Positions 17,877-26,406 of a DNA stretch of 64,000 bases are shown piece after piece. The position numbers and the translations under genes were made by a program. The notes beneath the pieces were generated by a model. The model had not been told where the DNA came from and did no database searches. It saw only the letters and a program-made list of their open reading frames with translations. The stretch lies in assembly GCA_028293825.1 (NCBI GenBank), contig JAQGNY010000007.1, forward strand, positions 1 through 64,000, given 5' to 3'. This DNA comes from Verrucomicrobiaceae bacterium. Its GTDB lineage: Bacteria; Pseudomonadota; Gammaproteobacteria; Pseudomonadales; CAMLJR01. Position 1 is the first letter of the stretch, and each line of letters opens with the position of its first letter.

Positions 17877-17949
17877 AAAAAATAATGACGCGGGCGGGTA
17901 GGGTTTACGCCACCGCCATACGGCAACCCCATTGAGTTCATTATTTTTT
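17877..17949 (+). repeat. 12-bp inverted repeat in receptor-2 leader
   Basis: AAAAAATAATGA (17877-17888) and TCATTATTTTTT (17938-17949) are perfect reverse complements enclosing a G/C-rich 49-base segment. The right arm ends just before the GGGGAAAG ribosome site of the receptor gene. In RNA it would form a long stem closing the leader. It could be an attenuator, a processing hairpin or a sigma-dependent promoter feature; the role is unproven. Confidence 0.55.
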
Positions 17950-17962
17950 GGGGAAAGCCACC

Positions 17963-20325
17963 GTGCAGCATTCAATTTTTAACGCCAGCCGCCTGCGACC
18001 ACTCGCCGCTGCGATCGCCTTGTTAACGTCGTTGAGCATTCACGCGCAGACCGCGCCGGTCAGCGTCGATCTGCCGGCAGAATCTTTAGATAAAGCGCTC
18101 AATCAATTGGCGCGACAGGCCGGCGTGCAAATTATTTTCGCGAGCGGCATTGCCTCGGATAAATCCGCCCCGGCGTTGAAAGGCAATTTCACTGTTGGTG
18201 AAGCGTTAAATCGGCTGCTTAGCGCTAGCGGCCTCAGCGCGCAGGTGCAGGATGGCAAAACCTTCACCGTAGTTCCGCAACCGCGCGACGACAGCGGCAC
18301 ACTGCTCAAGCCGGTACAGGTAAAAGCCGACAACCTTTAGAAGGCGATGCCAGCGCCGGTTATCGCGCGGAGACAACCAGAGGCATCGGACCGTGGGGTC
18401 AGCGTTCGTTGCAGGACACGCCGTATTCGATGACGGTGATTACCTCGAGCCTGATTGAAAATACCGTCGCCGGCGATATGGATCAAATCTACAAAATTAA
18501 TCCGCTCACTCAGAACAGCGCGCCATCGACGGTATACGACACACCGTATGCGGTGATACGCGGATTTCACACGCAGCAGGGTATTGTCGACGGCGTGCGT
18601 CTGTCTTCTGCGCTGTATGGCATCAGCATGGAAGAAATGGAGCGTGTCGAAATTATTAATGGCCTGTCCGGATTTTTGTACGGCGCAGGCAATGTCGGCG
18701 GCACTACCAATTTCGTATTGAAGCGGCCCACCGAAAAACGGGTAACGAATGTCACGCTGGGCAATTACGGTGGCGATCAATATTTCGCGCATGTCGATCT
18801 CGGCGGCCCGATCGATAGCGACGGCAAATTCGGTTATCGCTTCAATGCGGCGTATCAGGACGGCGATACCGAAAAGGACAATCAGCATTTGAAAAAGTCG
18901 CTGATCAGCGGCGCATTCGATTGGCATGTCACGGACGATTTTTTGTTGCAGCTGGAAGCGGGCCATCGCGACTATCAATTGGATGGCGCCGATTCGCGGT
19001 TTTATTTCACCGGCATCAAGCGGCCGTCGTCTTACGATAACGACAAAACGCATACGCCGACTTGGTCGTATAACGATGTCAAAACCGATCGCTACGGTGT
19101 GAACGGGCAGTGGACCATCAACGAACACTTAACTGCTCGCGCGGCGTATTTATATAAGCAAGACGATCGTGAAAGCATTTATACCTACCCGCTGCTGCAA
19201 AGTAACAACACGTTCAATGTCGGTGTTTCAAATGTGGCTCCGAACCAAATGACCGCGCAAGGTGCGTACGGTTATCTCGATACGAACTTCCACACATTCG
19301 GTATTCAGCACACGCTGACCGTCGGCATATCGGGCGATAAATACGAAGTGCGCCAACACGGCGACAGCTCCAGCTACGTGGTTTTTTCGGGCTACGATTT
19401 ACGTGGCATTGCATCGTTGCAACAGCCGGTGACGCCGCCGATCGGCACGAAACCGTTGTACACCGCCAGCAAGGCGGAGAATCGAAATATCGTTGTCGGC
19501 GATGACATTTCTTTCGGTGAACACTGGTCGGCGCTGATTGGTTTCAATCGTTCGACGCTCGAAAATAAAAGTATTAACGCCAGCGGAGTAACGACGGCGG
19601 ATTACGACAAATCCGATATCACACCGACGCTGTCGATTATTTATAAGCCCGTCGAAAATCTCAGTGTTTACGCGAGCTACATGGAAGCGATGGAGCAGGG
19701 CACCATCGTCGGCAGCACCTATAAAAATAGGGACGAAGTGCTCGACCCAATGATCAGCAAACAATACGAAATCGGCGCGAAAGGATCGCTCGGCAATGTG
19801 GCGCTGACCAGCGCGTTATTCTGCATCGAAAAAGCCAATCAATATTCCGATGACGGCACACCGACCGGCACCTACGTGCAGGATGGCTTGCAGGTACATG
19901 AAGGCATTGAATTAACCGCGACCGGAAAGCTGAGCGACAACCTGACCATCGTCGCTGGCGGCGTATGGATGGATCTCACCATCAAGAAAAGTAATAACCC
20001 AGCGCTCGAAGGAAAAATGCCCAGCGGTGTCGCGGATAAAATGGCGAAGCTTTATGCCGAATACAGTGTGCCCGGCGTGAATGGCCTGACCTTGTCCGGC
20101 GGTGCGTTTTATACCGGCAGTTATTACGGCGATGGTTTGAACACGGACGACATCAAGGACTTTGTCGTCGGTGATATCGGCGCGCGCTACGCCACCAAAA
20201 TCTATAACACGCCGGCCACGGTGCGGTTGAATGTGACCAATATTGCCAATGTCGACTATTGGGCGACGAATTATTCGCTGGGAATTCCGCGCACGGTAGC
20301 ATTGTCGATTGGTATGAGTTTCTAA
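17963..20325 (+). pseudogene. TonB-dependent siderophore receptor 2, frameshifted
   Basis: Receptor with signal peptide (ending SIHAQ), STN domain (SLDKALNQLARQAGVQIIFA), plug and barrel, broken by one frameshift. The first frame runs from GTG 17963 (GGGGAAAG upstream) to a TAG at 18338-18340 after VQVKADNL. The remainder continues in the -1 frame as LEGDASAGYRAETT, then QDTPYSMTVITSSLIE, and is open to SIGMSF at 20325. Joining the frames at about 18335 restores a continuous receptor. The change is one base lost or two gained, near the run CCTTTAG. The rest is undamaged, so the lesion is recent or a sequencing error. It should belong with FecR-3. Confidence 0.85.
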
Positions 20326-20340
20326 CTAAACGCATCGAGG

Positions 20341-20374
20341 AAAATAAGGTCGCAGCTGCTGCCTTATTTTTTTT
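20341..20374 (+). terminator. Intrinsic terminator after receptor 2
   Basis: AAAATAAGG (20341-20349) pairs with CCTTATTTT (20362-20370), with GCAGCTGC in the apex, followed by a T-run. It lies 16 bases after the receptor-2 stop. Confidence 0.85.
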
Positions 20375-20463
20375 CAAATTTTTTTCAAAAAAAGTGAGGG
20401 GATTTGAATTTTCGTGCGGCCTACCAGGGAAGCGTTAAAACTTACCTGGCGAGAAAGCTAATC

Positions 20464-21240
20464 ATGTCTCCGAATTATTTTCATAACGGTGTTGCTCATG
20501 GCGCCACTGTTTCAGCGGTAGAAATTAAACCAAACCCATTTAAAGCGAAGGCGATGACTCAGGTTTTGCGCAACGTTGCGGCATATGCCGCGTTGGGGGT
20601 GATGCTGTATCCGACATTGGCGAGTGCGCAAAATAGCGCCGCGCAAGACGCGACCGAAACAAAAAATTTTGCGATTGCGGCAGGGCCACTCGATGTCGCG
20701 CTGGACCGATTTGCTAGAACGGCGGGCGTTAATTTCTCATACGACGCCGCGCTGATCAGCGGTATCACGACTAAAGGATTGAACGGTACACATTCGGTTG
20801 AAGACGGATTAAATAGGCTGCTCGCCGACACCGGCATCGAAGCTGCTCTGCAACCGGGCGGTGGGTTTGTTTTGCGCAAGGCAATTCCGCGCGCCAATAA
20901 CGGCCCGGCGTTAACGCTTGGCGTCGTGAAGGTTAGTGATAGCTTAGAGCGCGAAACGGCCACCGGTCCGATGCGTGGTTATGTCGCCAAACGCAGCGCG
21001 ACCGGCACAAAAACGGACACGCCAATTATCGAAACGCCGCAGTCGATTTCAGTGGTTGGCGCGCAGCAGATCACGATGCAGGGCGCACAGACAGTTAACG
21101 ACGCGCTGAAATATACCGCCGGCGTGACCAGTATTGTCGATACGACGCAGGACAGTATTTATTTGCGCGGCTCAGCAATTAGGCTAAGTAGCGGCTTTTA
21201 TTCAGCTATTCATAAATCTATTTCACATTGTGAAGATTGA
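20464..21240 (+). pseudogene. TonB-dependent receptor 3, N-terminal remnant
   Basis: Only the first 258 residues of a siderophore receptor remain. They comprise an N-terminal extension, a signal-peptide core (YAALGVMLYPTLASAQ), an STN domain (AAGPLDVALDRFARTAGVNF) and the start of the plug (GYVAKRSATGTKTDTPIIE, TPQSISVVGAQQI, DSIYLRGSAI). After that the sequence turns into unrelated AT-rich code and stops. The plug end and the whole barrel are gone. The segment GYVAKRSATGTKTDTP is shared with receptor 1, marking them as close paralogues. It cannot transport anything; an STN-only remnant might in theory still touch a FecR. A TTG at 20404 is an alternative start. Confidence 0.85.
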
Positions 21241-21262
21241 TAAATCTACGTTTGTGATTGAC

Positions 21263-21284
21263 TGATGAGATTGATTCTTATTTA
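21263..21284. promoter_or_regulatory. Fur box upstream of the DUF3649-PepSY operon
   Basis: TGATGAGATTGATTCTTATTT resembles the Fur operator (GATGAGA..TTCTTAT half-sites). It lies about 80 bases before the DUF3649 start, so the inner-membrane operon is expected to be iron-repressed independently of the broken receptor. Confidence 0.7.
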
Positions 21285-21366
21285 ATGCATCTCTCGCTGG
21301 AGTCAGCCATGCATTGACAGCCAGATCCCTCAGCGATTAAACCCGCGAACTCCCGAGGGACTCATC

Positions 21367-21723
21367 ATGCTTATCGACACACTCAAAACCAACCGCAATC
21401 TCTCTCAAGCCGTGCCCACACTGAAATCGACCAAGTCAGTATCGCTGGCGTATCGCGGCGCGGTGCTGTCGCGAATTTTGGCGGGTGTATTTGGCGGTTA
21501 TGCGCTGGCGTCAGTTCTGTCTGCGTTATTGGCGACGACATTACCGCTGTCGCGTATCGATGCCGTGCTGACGGCCACGCTATCGGCCTTCTTCGTGTTT
21601 GCATTGGCCGTAATGTGGACATTTGCCGCGCGAACAGCCGCGCATGCTTGGATCGGATTGTTAGCGCCGACCGCAGCGATGGCTTGTTGGATATTTCCGC
21701 CCGCGTGGATCGTCAGTCTATGA
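21367..21723 (+). CDS. DUF3649 iron-uptake membrane protein
   Basis: A 118-aa inner-membrane protein with three hydrophobic stretches (GVFGGYALASVLSALLAT, VLTATLSAFFVFALAVMW and WIGLLAPTAAMACWIFP). DUF3649 proteins are found almost only beside siderophore receptors and PepSY proteins and are thought to assist iron release or uptake. This one stands first in a three-gene coupled operon behind a Fur box. Its stop overlaps the next start (ATGA). The molecular role is unknown. Confidence 0.85.
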   Translation: MLIDTLKTNRNLSQAVPTLKSTKSVSLAYRGAVLSRILAGVFGGYALASVLSALLATTLPLSRIDAVLTATLSAFFVFALAVMWTFAARTAAHAWIGLLAPTAAMACWIFPPAWIVSL

Positions 21724-23303
21724 AAGAGGGTTTTCGACCAGCGATGGCGTGGCTGCATACCTGGGGCGGCTTGGTTTTTACGTGGCTGCTATTCGCGATT
21801 TTTTTTGCAGGCACGCTGTCGTTTTACCGCGAGGAAATTACGCTGTGGATGCAACCGGAGCTTCATAGAGTTCAATCGAGCGTCGATCAATTCGATGGTG
21901 TCGCTTTTGCGTTAAAAGAACTACAGCAACGAGCGCCCGACGCAAAACGGTGGTCGATTAATTTTCCCGACGCGCGCGACGCTACGATTTCCATTTCCTG
22001 GACGAAAGACGGTCGTTTCGATCGCAATGCTACAGCGGTAATCGATCCAAATAACGGCGCTGTGTTAAATCCGCGCGCGACATTGGGCGGAACATTTTTT
22101 CGCAGCTTTCACTACTCATTGATGGCCGGTCCGCTCGGTGTTTGGATTGTCGGCGCCGCCACAATGATGATGTTGGTGGCGCTGATTACCGGCGTGATTA
22201 TTCACAAAAAAATATTCAAGGATTTTTTTACTTTTCGCCCGCAAAAATCGCCGGGACGCAGTTGGCTCGACGCGCATAACGTCAGCGGTGTAATGTCGTT
22301 GCCATTTCATTTGATGATTACCTACACCGGCTTGGTGACATTAATGTTTACCTTCGTGCCGGCGGCGGCAACTATCGCTTATCAGGGCGATCAGGCTTTG
22401 TTTCTTAAAGAGGCGTTTTCCCGCAAAGAAGCGCCTGCCGCAAGCGGCCAGCCGGCTGCATTAACGGATTTACTCCCGCTATTAATTAAAACGCGCACCC
22501 ACTGGCACGGCGCCGAAATTGGTGGCGTGACGATTAATAATCCCGGTGATACAGTCGCCGTTATCGATATCACCCGAAAACGCGGCGCGACATTGGCCGC
22601 TCGCGCCGAGCCTGTTCTTCGTTTCGATGGCGTCAGCGGCCAGCAATTAAATGAATTCACAAACGACAGCGTTGCGAAATCGACCTACGGTGTTTTTTAC
22701 GGTTTACATGTCGCTTGGTACGCGGGATTTTTTTTGCGCGCGCTGTCGTTTGTGATGGGAATAACCGGTTGCGTAATGATCGCGAGTGGCGCGGTGCTGT
22801 GGACAGTGAAGCGTCGCGATAAACACACTGGCGATAGTAGTGCGACGGGTTACCGTTTTGTCGAAGCATTCAATGTCGCCGGTATTGCAGGGTTGATGGT
22901 GGCGAGCGCCATTTATTTTTGGGCCAATCGATTGCTGCCGGTGAATTTGCAGGAACGTATCGATTGGGAAATGCGTTGTCTATTTATCGCTTGGTTACTA
23001 ACGCTCGCGCATGCAATTTTGCGCGACAAACCCACTGCTGCATGGCGTGACCAATTTTGGTTAGCCGGATTCCTCATCGCATTATTGCCGGTACTTAATG
23101 CCGTAACAGGTGGTCTGTCGTTATTCGAAGCCATGCTGCAAAATCATTGGCGACTTGCCGGTGTCGATTTATCCACGATGCCGCTGGCTGCTGTTTTAGC
23201 GTGGACCGGATGGAGGATTGGCCTACCGAAAAAAACTACCAGCGCGAAGCGAAATTCGAAATCGCGGATAGTCGATCTCGAAGAACTTGAGGAGGCTGCG
23301 TAA
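21720..23303 (+). CDS. PepSY-associated TM protein (putative ferric-siderophore reductase)
   Basis: Inner-membrane PepSY-TM protein of 527 aa. The N-terminus PAMAWLHTWGGLVFTWLLFA starts the first helix and is typical of the family. A periplasmic PepSY-like part (VAFALKELQQRAPDAKRW) is followed by further helices (VWIVGAATMMMLVALITGV and others). Conserved His (WLHTW, SFHYSLM, DAHNVSG, YGLHVAWY) could bind haem, as in related siderophore reductases such as FhuF-independent FpvG-like proteins. That suggests reduction of ferric siderophore in the periplasm, by inference. The start at 21720 overlaps the DUF3649 stop; a longer frame to 21615 is a shadow. Confidence 0.88.
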   Translation: MKEGFRPAMAWLHTWGGLVFTWLLFAIFFAGTLSFYREEITLWMQPELHRVQSSVDQFDGVAFALKELQQRAPDAKRWSINFPDARDATISISWTKDGRFDRNATAVIDPNNGAVLNPRATLGGTFFRSFHYSLMAGPLGVWIVGAATMMMLVALITGVIIHKKIFKDFFTFRPQKSPGRSWLDAHNVSGVMSLPFHLMITYTGLVTLMFTFVPAAATIAYQGDQALFLKEAFSRKEAPAASGQPAALTDLLPLLIKTRTHWHGAEIGGVTINNPGDTVAVIDITRKRGATLAARAEPVLRFDGVSGQQLNEFTNDSVAKSTYGVFYGLHVAWYAGFFLRALSFVMGITGCVMIASGAVLWTVKRRDKHTGDSSATGYRFVEAFNVAGIAGLMVASAIYFWANRLLPVNLQERIDWEMRCLFIAWLLTLAHAILRDKPTAAWRDQFWLAGFLIALLPVLNAVTGGLSLFEAMLQNHWRLAGVDLSTMPLAAVLAWTGWRIGLPKKTTSAKRNSKSRIVDLEELEEAA

Positions 23304-23575
23304 TGTTGCTGGTAATAATGCTGTGTTACGCGAGTTTTATTGCGCTATGTTTAGCAATGCCAAAACATTATCGCGATTTTTTTAAATCGAATGCAGCGCC
23401 ACATCAACTACTGCGTTTATTCCGTGTATTGGGTTGGTCTGGATTACTGGCGGCCTTTTTTGCAGCAATCCACTCAAGTGGCTGGCAGATCGGTCCAGTA
23501 CTCTGGATTGCATCGATGTCAGTCAGTGCCGTCACCTGGGTGTTTATGTTGCCATTTTTACGGCGCCACATATGA
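23303..23575 (+). CDS. DUF3325 membrane protein
   Basis: A 90-aa protein with three hydrophobic segments (LLVIMLCYASFIALCLAM, VLGWSGLLAAFFAAI and PVLWIASMSVSAVTWVFML). DUF3325 proteins accompany DUF3649 and PepSY proteins in iron-uptake operons, exactly the order seen here. Its ATG overlaps the PepSY stop (TAATG). The function is unknown. It is the last gene of the operon; a 14-bp palindrome lies 13 bases after the stop. Confidence 0.8.
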   Translation: MLLVIMLCYASFIALCLAMPKHYRDFFKSNAAPHQLLRLFRVLGWSGLLAAFFAAIHSSGWQIGPVLWIASMSVSAVTWVFMLPFLRRHI

Positions 23576-24245
23576 CACCTTAATTGTTTGTGTGCACACA
23601 ATTATCCGCAAAGTGCCTCTCTAATTAATGCTTATGTCTTATCCATATCTTATATAACTAATAAAATTTACTTTCCATTTATTTTTCTATGTCGGTTTGT
23701 TTCTGGGCAGTGAAAAACTTCTTCGCTACTTATTCGCTTTATTTTTATGTTTCTTTTTATTTCCTCAATTGCACAAGCGCCGTTCTTTTTTTATGACACC
23801 TTTTTTAAAACGTGTAATTAGTTGTTCCTGAAGCTCAATTTTATATTCTTGGCTTAAAAATAAGGTTGAATTATGAGTAGCCGTTGAGGGTGGCTATTTA
23901 TTTGTCAGTCCAATGTCAGGAGATAAGACGTTTTATGGGTTTGTTACTTTTTGTAACCGCAATATTTTTTCCGATTGAATTATCTTCATATCACTAGGTC
24001 GAATTTTCAGTGCAACGAATGCGCATTGCCTTATTTTAAGTGGCTTCTTATAGAAAGCTTTTAAATTCTAAGTAGTTTGCTGTTAAGCATCTCGTCGCGC
24101 GATTCGCGTATAGCTAATTATTTATATTTTAAAAGTTTGAATTTGTGTGAAAGCAGTGGGTATAAACAACGGTGTGCGATTTATTGTTGAGTTTTATATT
24201 TCGCGCTGAAGTAGCTGTAGTTGAAGAGAAATTGAGGAAAAGTAG
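23576..24245. other. AT-rich intergenic region
   Basis: No gene can be supported in this 670-base stretch, which is clearly more AT-rich than its flanks. It contains a perfect palindrome TTGTGTGCACACAA (23588-23601) close after the iron operon, and T-rich tracts from 23640 to 23830. It must hold the promoter of the CBS-domain gene. It may conceal a small RNA, but nothing decisive is visible. Confidence 0.5.
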
Positions 24246-24932
24246 ATGAATCATTTTTCGGCAAAACCGTTATCGGTTATTCATACTGAAATTTCGCTGG
24301 CCCGGCCCGCGCCGACGGTTCAGCCGCAAATTACACTCGATTCGCCGGCGAGCACATTGTTTACTGATTTCACTAAGACTCAGGCGGTCTCTGTTCTAGC
24401 CACCACACAAATCGATGACGCGCTGCAGCAAATGATTGTGGTTGGTGTGCGTTTGTTATTTGTCACCGATCGTGAGTTTAAATTGTTGGGATTGGTTACT
24501 TCATACGATATTGCCGGCGAAAAACCGCTGCTTTATATGCAGTCGCGCGATGCGCATTTTAATTCTGAGGCGCGTGCCTCGATTCAAGTGCAGCACATCA
24601 TGCAGCCGATATCGGCATGGCGGACATTGGATTTTCATGCGATTGAACGCGCCAAAGTAGGCGATATTGTTGAAACGTTTAAATCGGCTGGGTTGCGCCA
24701 TCTGGTGATTTTGCAGCAAGGTGTCACTGATGATGGTGTCGATGAGACAGCGGTGCGCGGTCTATTTTCCGCGAGACAATTTGAGCGCGCATTGCGTATC
24801 AATTTCGATACTTTGCAGCGCCCCAACACTTTCGCTGAGTTGGAGCGCACGCTGGATCATCCCACGCAGTCGCCGTTATTTGAATCGAATCCGTTTCATA
24901 CCCTGTCGAAAAGCGGGCATAAGTGGGGCTGA
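24246..24932 (+). CDS. CBS-domain protein
   Basis: A 228-aa cytosolic protein with two CBS motifs. The first is QAVSVLATTQIDDALQQMI through LLGLVTSYDIAG (about residues 45-85). The second is VQHIMQPISAWRTLDFHAI to AVRGLFSARQFERAL. CBS pairs bind adenosine nucleotides and act as energy or redox sensors, usually controlling a partner. No effector domain is fused, so it is a stand-alone sensor. The start has GAGGAAAAGTAG directly upstream. A bidirectional terminator follows at 24954-24984. Confidence 0.82.
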   Translation: MNHFSAKPLSVIHTEISLARPAPTVQPQITLDSPASTLFTDFTKTQAVSVLATTQIDDALQQMIVVGVRLLFVTDREFKLLGLVTSYDIAGEKPLLYMQSRDAHFNSEARASIQVQHIMQPISAWRTLDFHAIERAKVGDIVETFKSAGLRHLVILQQGVTDDGVDETAVRGLFSARQFERALRINFDTLQRPNTFAELERTLDHPTQSPLFESNPFHTLSKSGHKWG

Positions 24933-24953
24933 GCAATTAGTTGCAGTTGACGT

Positions 24954-24984
24954 AAAAACGCCGCAATTTTCTGCGGCGTTTTTT
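24954..24984. terminator. Bidirectional intrinsic terminator
   Basis: ACGCCGCA (24958-24965) pairs with TGCGGCGT (24972-24979), flanked by an A-run on the left and a T-run on the right. It separates the CBS gene from the convergent cbpA-cbpM operon. Confidence 0.92.
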
Positions 24985-25000
24985 ATGAAATGCTGGTTGC

Positions 25001-25363
25001 CTACTCGTCGCGATGTTTACTTAGTTCATGCCGCAGCGTCGTAATCTGCTGTTTCAATGTATCGACTTGATCCATTAATTCCAGGCTCAACGCTAAACCC
25101 GGTAGATTTAATTCAAGATCGCGACGCAAACGTTGCGCCCGGTACAAGCGAATCAATGCATCCAGATTAAACTGCCAGGAATGTTGTGCGTGCACGGCAT
25201 GCGATTCCGCCGTCAATGATTGTGTCACTGGAGCGACGATGCCGTATTCAACCATCTCCACAATTATTTCGGTTTTAACCCCGCAGCGCTCGCAGATTTC
25301 ACTGAGAGAAAATAGGGCGGCGGTGTGTTCGATATCTGCGATATGAATAGTGGGCGTCGACAT
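25001..25363 (-). CDS. cbpM: Chaperone modulator CbpM
   Basis: A 120-aa MerR-HTH-like modulator that binds the J-domain of CbpA and inhibits its co-chaperone and DNA-binding activity. The sequence shows the family pattern: FSLSEICERCGVKTEIIVEMVEYGIV for the HTH-like fold, LIRLYRAQRLRRDLELNLPGLALSLEL, then a C-terminal coiled-coil helix. It follows cbpA by two bases with GGGGGAAT as ribosome site, the usual cbpAM operon. Confidence 0.9.
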   Translation of the reverse strand: MSTPTIHIADIEHTAALFSLSEICERCGVKTEIIVEMVEYGIVAPVTQSLTAESHAVHAQHSWQFNLDALIRLYRAQRLRRDLELNLPGLALSLELMDQVDTLKQQITTLRHELSKHRDE

Positions 25364-25365
25364 AT

Positions 25366-26319
25366 TTATTCCCCCAACGTTGCGCGTGGGTTAAATGTTG
25401 ATTCTTGTTCAGCAAGCTGGCGGTACAGTGATTCGGCTGCTTCGCTATGTTCCTTGGGCAAGGTGACACGCAAGATAACCAGTTGATCGCCCGGGCTTGC
25501 GCTCGACAAGCCTTTGCCTTTAATTCTCAATTTGTCGCCGCTATTCGATCCTTTTGGAATTTTCAAATTAACTTTTCCACTCAGGGTCGGTACTTCAATC
25601 GTCGCGCCCAATGCAGCTTCCCAAGGGCTAATCGGCAACGTGAGCACAATATTTTTTCCGTCGACTGTAAAATGAGGATGCGGCGCAAATTCGATTTCTA
25701 AAAATAGATCGCCTGCTTCGGCGCCACCAATTCCCGGCGCGCCTTGTCCCGCCAAACGAATGCGTTGGCCGGGAGTTACACCAGCGGGGATTTTAATATT
25801 CAGCGTTTTATCGACATGGCTTACTAAGCCGGATGTATCAGATTGAGGGACGCGTAGCGTAATTTGTTGTTGGCCACCGCGTTGAGCTTCTTCTAACAGC
25901 AGCGCCATCTTGTAATGCAAATCTTCACCGCGTACGCGAAAGCGTTCGTTGCTCTGTCTACGATTTCCCCCGGCATTACCAAAAATAGATTCAAAAAAAT
26001 CGCTGAAATGTTCCGAGTTCGGCCCGGTGTTACCCGCGTCGGAAAAGTCGGCTGCAGATTTCCAACCAGGCGGCGGGCGAAACCCGCCATCGGCCTGCTG
26101 CGCGCCTAGTTTGCGCAATTGATCATATTCACTGCGCTTGGTTTCATCTTTTAATACTTCGTATGCTTCGCCGAGCTCTTTGAATTTATGCTCGGCGTTT
26201 TCTTCTTTACTAACATCGGGGTGGTATTTTCTGGCGAGCTTTCGATAGCTGGTTTTTATGGCGCTCGCATCGGCCGTTTCAGTCACCCCAAGAATTTTGT
26301 AATAGTCTTTAAATTCCAT
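25366..26319 (-). CDS. cbpA: Curved-DNA-binding J-domain protein CbpA
   Basis: DnaJ-class co-chaperone of 317 aa. The J-domain at residues 5-69 carries the HPD motif in RKYHPDVSKEENA. A Gly/Phe-poor linker and two beta-rich C-terminal substrate-binding domains follow (LNIKIPAGVTPGQRIRLAG and VNLKIPKGSNSGDKLRIKG). There is no zinc finger, which separates it from DnaJ. It works with DnaK and can bind curved DNA in stationary phase. The start has GGAGAAAT upstream. Three phased repeats lie just upstream at 26348-26400. Confidence 0.93.
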   Translation of the reverse strand: MEFKDYYKILGVTETADASAIKTSYRKLARKYHPDVSKEENAEHKFKELGEAYEVLKDETKRSEYDQLRKLGAQQADGGFRPPPGWKSAADFSDAGNTGPNSEHFSDFFESIFGNAGGNRRQSNERFRVRGEDLHYKMALLLEEAQRGGQQQITLRVPQSDTSGLVSHVDKTLNIKIPAGVTPGQRIRLAGQGAPGIGGAEAGDLFLEIEFAPHPHFTVDGKNIVLTLPISPWEAALGATIEVPTLSGKVNLKIPKGSNSGDKLRIKGKGLSSASPGDQLVILRVTLPKEHSEAAESLYRQLAEQESTFNPRATLGE

Positions 26320-26347
26320 CGAGCTTATTTCTCCGTGTCGGCCTTGG

Positions 26348-26400
26348 AATTAAAACCACGTAACCTCAGATTTAAAACCGAGTAACTGGGAATTAAAACT
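26348..26400 (-). repeat. Three phased direct repeats upstream of cbpA
   Basis: On the minus strand GGTTTTAAT or GTTTTAAT occurs three times at about 22-bp spacing (plus-strand positions 26348, 26370 and 26391), and the first two spacers both contain GTTAC. The unit is thus an imperfect 21-22-bp direct repeat, two helical turns apart, located 29-81 bases before the cbpA start. It could be operator sites for a regulator or phased A-tract-like bends. Confidence 0.6.
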
Positions 26401-26406
26401 ATTCAA

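Noticed and set aside
18330-18342. Programmed -1 frameshift in receptor 2
   Set aside because: The run CCTTTAG is not a standard slippery heptamer and there is no obvious stimulatory stem right after it. Receptors of this family are not known to use recoding; mutation or sequencing error is simpler.
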